From positions 1-7,481 of the forward strand of contig CALVLO010000075.1 in NCBI GenBank assembly GCA_944338265.1: a stretch of DNA of 7,481 bases, given 5' to 3'. The translations under genes and the position numbers were made by a program. This stretch comes from an uncultured Clostridia bacterium. GTDB lineage: Bacteria; Bacillota; Clostridia; Christensenellales; Borkfalkiaceae. Below are positions 6,170 to 7,481 of this stretch, piece after piece (the stretch's first letter is position 1; every line of letters begins with the position of its first letter). Below the pieces are notes generated by a model, which saw nothing but the letters and a program-made list of their open reading frames with translations, made no database searches and had not been told where the DNA came from.

Positions 6170-6195
6170 CTCCTTTGGAGCCTCCCCTGGGGAGG
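6170..6195 (-). promoter_or_regulatory. Candidate RNA thermometer or operator in the hsp20 leader
   Basis: In the hsp20 mRNA, CUCC-AAA-GGAG (6170-6180) forms a 4-bp stem that contains the Shine-Dalgarno bases. Just upstream, CCTCCCC-A-GGGGAGG (6181-6195) is a perfect odd palindrome that can fold as a 5- or 6-bp hairpin. Alternative pairing between the arms (GGAG of the first with CUCC of the second) is also possible. Short hairpins hiding the ribosome site are known regulators of hsp20-type genes (ROSE elements, the cyanobacterial hsp17 thermometer). As DNA, the 15-bp palindrome could instead be a protein operator. It does not match the CIRCE (HrcA) sequence. Confidence 0.4.
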
Positions 6196-6197
6196 TC

Positions 6198-6209
6198 ATA
6201 TATAATATA
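6198..6209. promoter_or_regulatory. AT-rich shared core of the divergent hsp20 / SDR promoters
   Basis: The only AT-rich -10-like block between the two divergent genes contains TATAAT on plus (6201-6206) and TATATT on minus (6204-6209) or TATTAT (6202-6207). For the minus strand, TTGCGG (6224-6229) lies 16 bases from TATTAT. For the plus strand no good -35 is present at the right distance, where the palindrome 6181-6195 begins. The two promoters may therefore overlap and compete. Exact boxes are uncertain. Confidence 0.4.
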
Positions 6210-6261
6210 CCGCAAAATACCCCCCGCAAAACAGTTACAAACAAAAATCAGGAGGAATTTT

Positions 6262-7032
6262 ATGAAGAAGATCGCCATCGTCACGGGCGCATCCTCGGGC
6301 ATCGGGAAGCGCCTCGCCGCAGGGATGCCGCAGCAATTTTCGCTCGATGAGCTCTGGCTCGTTGCACGGCGGGAAGATCGGCTGCTCGCGCTCGGCAAGG
6401 AGCTCTCCCTGCCCGTGCGCACCTTTGCGCTCGATCTCACCAAAAAGGAGAGCATTGCCGCGCTCAAAGCTGCGCTCGAAGAGGAAAAGCCCTGCGTGAA
6501 GGCGCTCGTCAATGCGAGCGGCTACGGCATCTTTGAGCGGTTCGACCGCACAACAGAAGAAGACGTTGCGGGCATGACCGACCTCAACTGCCGCGCCCTT
6601 GCCTGCATGATGCACACCGTCCTCCCCTACTGCGAACGCGGAAGCATCATCGTGAATATCGCGAGCGTCGCCGCCTTCCAACCCGTGCCCTTCGGCGCGG
6701 AATACGCCGCCACGAAGGCGTATGTGCTCGCCCTCTCGCGCGCCGTCAACCGCGAGATGAAGCCGCGCGGCATCCGCGTGCTTGCCGTCTGCCCCTATTG
6801 GACGAAGACGGAATTTTTCGACCGCGCCAACCCCCAAGGGCTGATCACGCACTTCGACTGCATGTACGATCCCGCCTTCATCGCCAAAAAAGCGCTCCGC
6901 GCCATGAAGAAGAAAAAGGATTACGTCGTCCCCGGATTTGTTGCCAAGGCGACGCACGCACTCACCAAGCTTTTGCCGCACTCCTTTGTGATGAAGGTGT
7001 TCCTTGCGCAGCAAAAACTCAAAAACAAATAA
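6262..7032 (+). CDS. Short-chain dehydrogenase/reductase (SDR), classical DltE/COG0300-like
   Basis: This is an NAD(P)-dependent oxidoreductase of the classical SDR fold; the substrate cannot be told from sequence. The cofactor-binding motif TGASSGIG lies at residues 8-15. A positively charged pair after the second strand (R36, R37 in VARRED) suggests NADP preference. The NASG motif (84-87) replaces the usual NNAG. The catalytic set is complete: N109, S135, and Y148 with K152 in YAATK. The following loop reads CPYWTKTEF (177-185) where many members have PGxxxT. The 256-residue length is normal, and the basic, hydrophobic tail (about 214-256) may associate with membranes, as in some relatives; that is inference. 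The start is set by AGGAGGA at 6250-6256 and by the KKIAIVTG opening. The open frame extends upstream to 6091, but that part is antisense to hsp20. A strong terminator follows. Confidence 0.93.
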   Translation: MKKIAIVTGASSGIGKRLAAGMPQQFSLDELWLVARREDRLLALGKELSLPVRTFALDLTKKESIAALKAALEEEKPCVKALVNASGYGIFERFDRTTEEDVAGMTDLNCRALACMMHTVLPYCERGSIIVNIASVAAFQPVPFGAEYAATKAYVLALSRAVNREMKPRGIRVLAVCPYWTKTEFFDRANPQGLITHFDCMYDPAFIAKKALRAMKKKKDYVVPGFVAKATHALTKLLPHSFVMKVFLAQQKLKNK

Positions 7033-7048
7033 GGTTTTACAAAATAGT

Positions 7049-7085
7049 GCCGCGCGGCGTTTCGGAAAACGCCGCGCGGCTTTTT
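7049..7085 (+). terminator. Strong intrinsic terminator after the SDR gene
   Basis: GCCGCGCGGCGTTT (7049-7062) and AAACGCCGCGCGGC (7067-7080) form a perfect 14-bp stem with a CGGA loop, followed directly by TTTTT. It starts 17 bases after the SDR stop. On the minus strand the same hairpin is followed by ACTATTTTG, so it may also end the converging flavoprotein transcript. Confidence 0.95.
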
Positions 7086-7118
7086 ATACGCATCGAAATT
7101 TGCAAAAAAGTATGAATA

Positions 7119-7481
7119 TCATCTGATAAAATTCGTGCGCACGGAAGTGCAGTTTTCGGGCGGGAGAATGCCCTGCTCTTTGCCCGCCTGCATACATTTG
7201 AGCAGATACGCCATGTTATGCCCGATGTTGCGCATGGTCTGCAAACCCTCTTCGTCCTGCCGCACTTCGTCGGGCGTCTTGCCGTAGACCATATTCCAAT
7301 AGCTGGACGAGACGACGGGCATCTGACAGATCCCGAAGTACTTATTGACGACGTCAAACGAAGCCGCCGTGCCGCCCCTTCTCGCCGAAACGACGCTCGC
7401 GCCCGGCTTGCCCGCAAAGGCGTAGCCGCCCGCATAGAACGCGCGGTCTAAAACGGAGAGCAGAATGCCCGACGGGTGCGC
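7119..7481 (-). CDS. Flavodoxin-like / NADPH-dependent FMN reductase family protein (N-terminus cut off by window edge)
   Basis: The last 120 residues of a flavin-binding redox protein run in from the right edge and stop at the TGA at 7119-7121. The visible part starts with HPSGILLSVLDRAFYAG, where the flavodoxin-like loop before the helix contacts FMN. It continues through KPGASVVSARRGGTAASFD, NKYFGICQMPVVSSSYWNMVYG and DEEGLQTMRNIGHNMAYLLKC, to a tail ending TNFIR. These segments match a group of COG0655-type FMN reductases common in anaerobes. The missing N-terminal part would show whether it is an iron-sulfur flavoprotein (a CxxCxxC set) or a simple NADPH-dependent FMN reductase. An internal ATG at 7322 is not the start, since conserved family sequence continues upstream of it. 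Its promoter is outside the window. Confidence 0.87.
   Translation of the reverse strand, partial: AHPSGILLSVLDRAFYAGGYAFAGKPGASVVSARRGGTAASFDVVNKYFGICQMPVVSSSYWNMVYGKTPDEVRQDEEGLQTMRNIGHNMAYLLKCMQAGKEQGILPPENCTSVRTNFIR

Noticed and set aside
6181..6195. CIRCE (HrcA) operator upstream of hsp20
   Set aside because: The palindrome is CCTCCCC/GGGGAGG with a one-base centre, not TTAGCACTC-N9-GAGTGCTAA.
6091..6261. N-terminal extension of the SDR frame to an upstream ATG
   Set aside because: It would be antisense to hsp20 and cross the divergent promoter; the AGGAGGA before 6262 and the MKKIAIVTG start fit the family.
5724..6350. 208-residue plus-strand open frame
   Set aside because: It is antisense to hsp20 and overlaps the SDR start in another frame.
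6162..6512. N-terminal extension of hsp20 by 117 residues
   Set aside because: It would run through the SDR gene and the intergenic region; a proper ribosome site precedes 6161 and family members are about 140 residues.
1..7481. CRISPR array, insertion sequence, phage or toxin-antitoxin module
   Set aside because: I found no regularly spaced repeats, transposase or integrase motifs or paired small genes; base composition and codon use look even throughout.

Overview
The window is a GC-rich, densely coded piece of a bacterial chromosome, most likely from an anaerobic, Bacillota-type (Clostridia-like) organism. That placement is an inference. It rests on a tryptophan T-box leader, strong TTGACA/TATAAT promoters, AGGAGG-type ribosome sites, a clostridial-style small heat-shock protein, and a flavodoxin-like protein of a type common in anaerobes. 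I see no mobile element, CRISPR array, rRNA, tRNA or phage gene.

Layout from left to right. Positions 1-1146 (minus) hold a TrpB2-type tryptophan synthase beta chain that runs off the left edge. Its leader (about 1180-1428) is a T-box riboswitch with a UGG specifier, driven by a near-perfect promoter at 1435-1463. An AT-rich terminator-like hairpin (1466-1499) separates this unit from metK (1531-2691, minus). metK has its own full-consensus promoter and a short leader with no room for a SAM riboswitch. Divergent from metK is a PflX-type radical SAM protein (2815-3669, plus), whose promoter lies so close to the ATG that the mRNA appears leaderless. A weakly supported 39-residue ORF (3666-3785, minus) fills the gap before a two-domain ABC-F ATPase (3816-5681, plus). 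ABC-F and an Hsp20 chaperone (5739-6161, minus) converge on a GC-rich hairpin. Hsp20 and a short-chain dehydrogenase (6262-7032, plus) diverge from an AT-rich core. The hsp20 leader carries two small hairpins, one of which pairs the Shine-Dalgarno sequence and resembles an RNA thermometer. A strong terminator (7049-7085) closes the dehydrogenase gene. A flavodoxin-like / NADPH-dependent FMN reductase family protein enters from the right edge (7119-7481, minus, N-terminus missing).

The genes look like independently transcribed housekeeping and stress functions, not one pathway: tryptophan formation under tRNA control, S-adenosylmethionine supply, a SAM-dependent radical enzyme, ribosome-associated ATPase activity, protein-folding stress and redox chemistry. 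metK and pflX are linked only in that one makes the cofactor the other uses. I did not find a convincing new multi-gene system. The observations most worth following are in the non-coding DNA: the T-box that matches tRNA-Trp at both ends, the apparent leaderless radical SAM mRNA, and the hsp20 leader.
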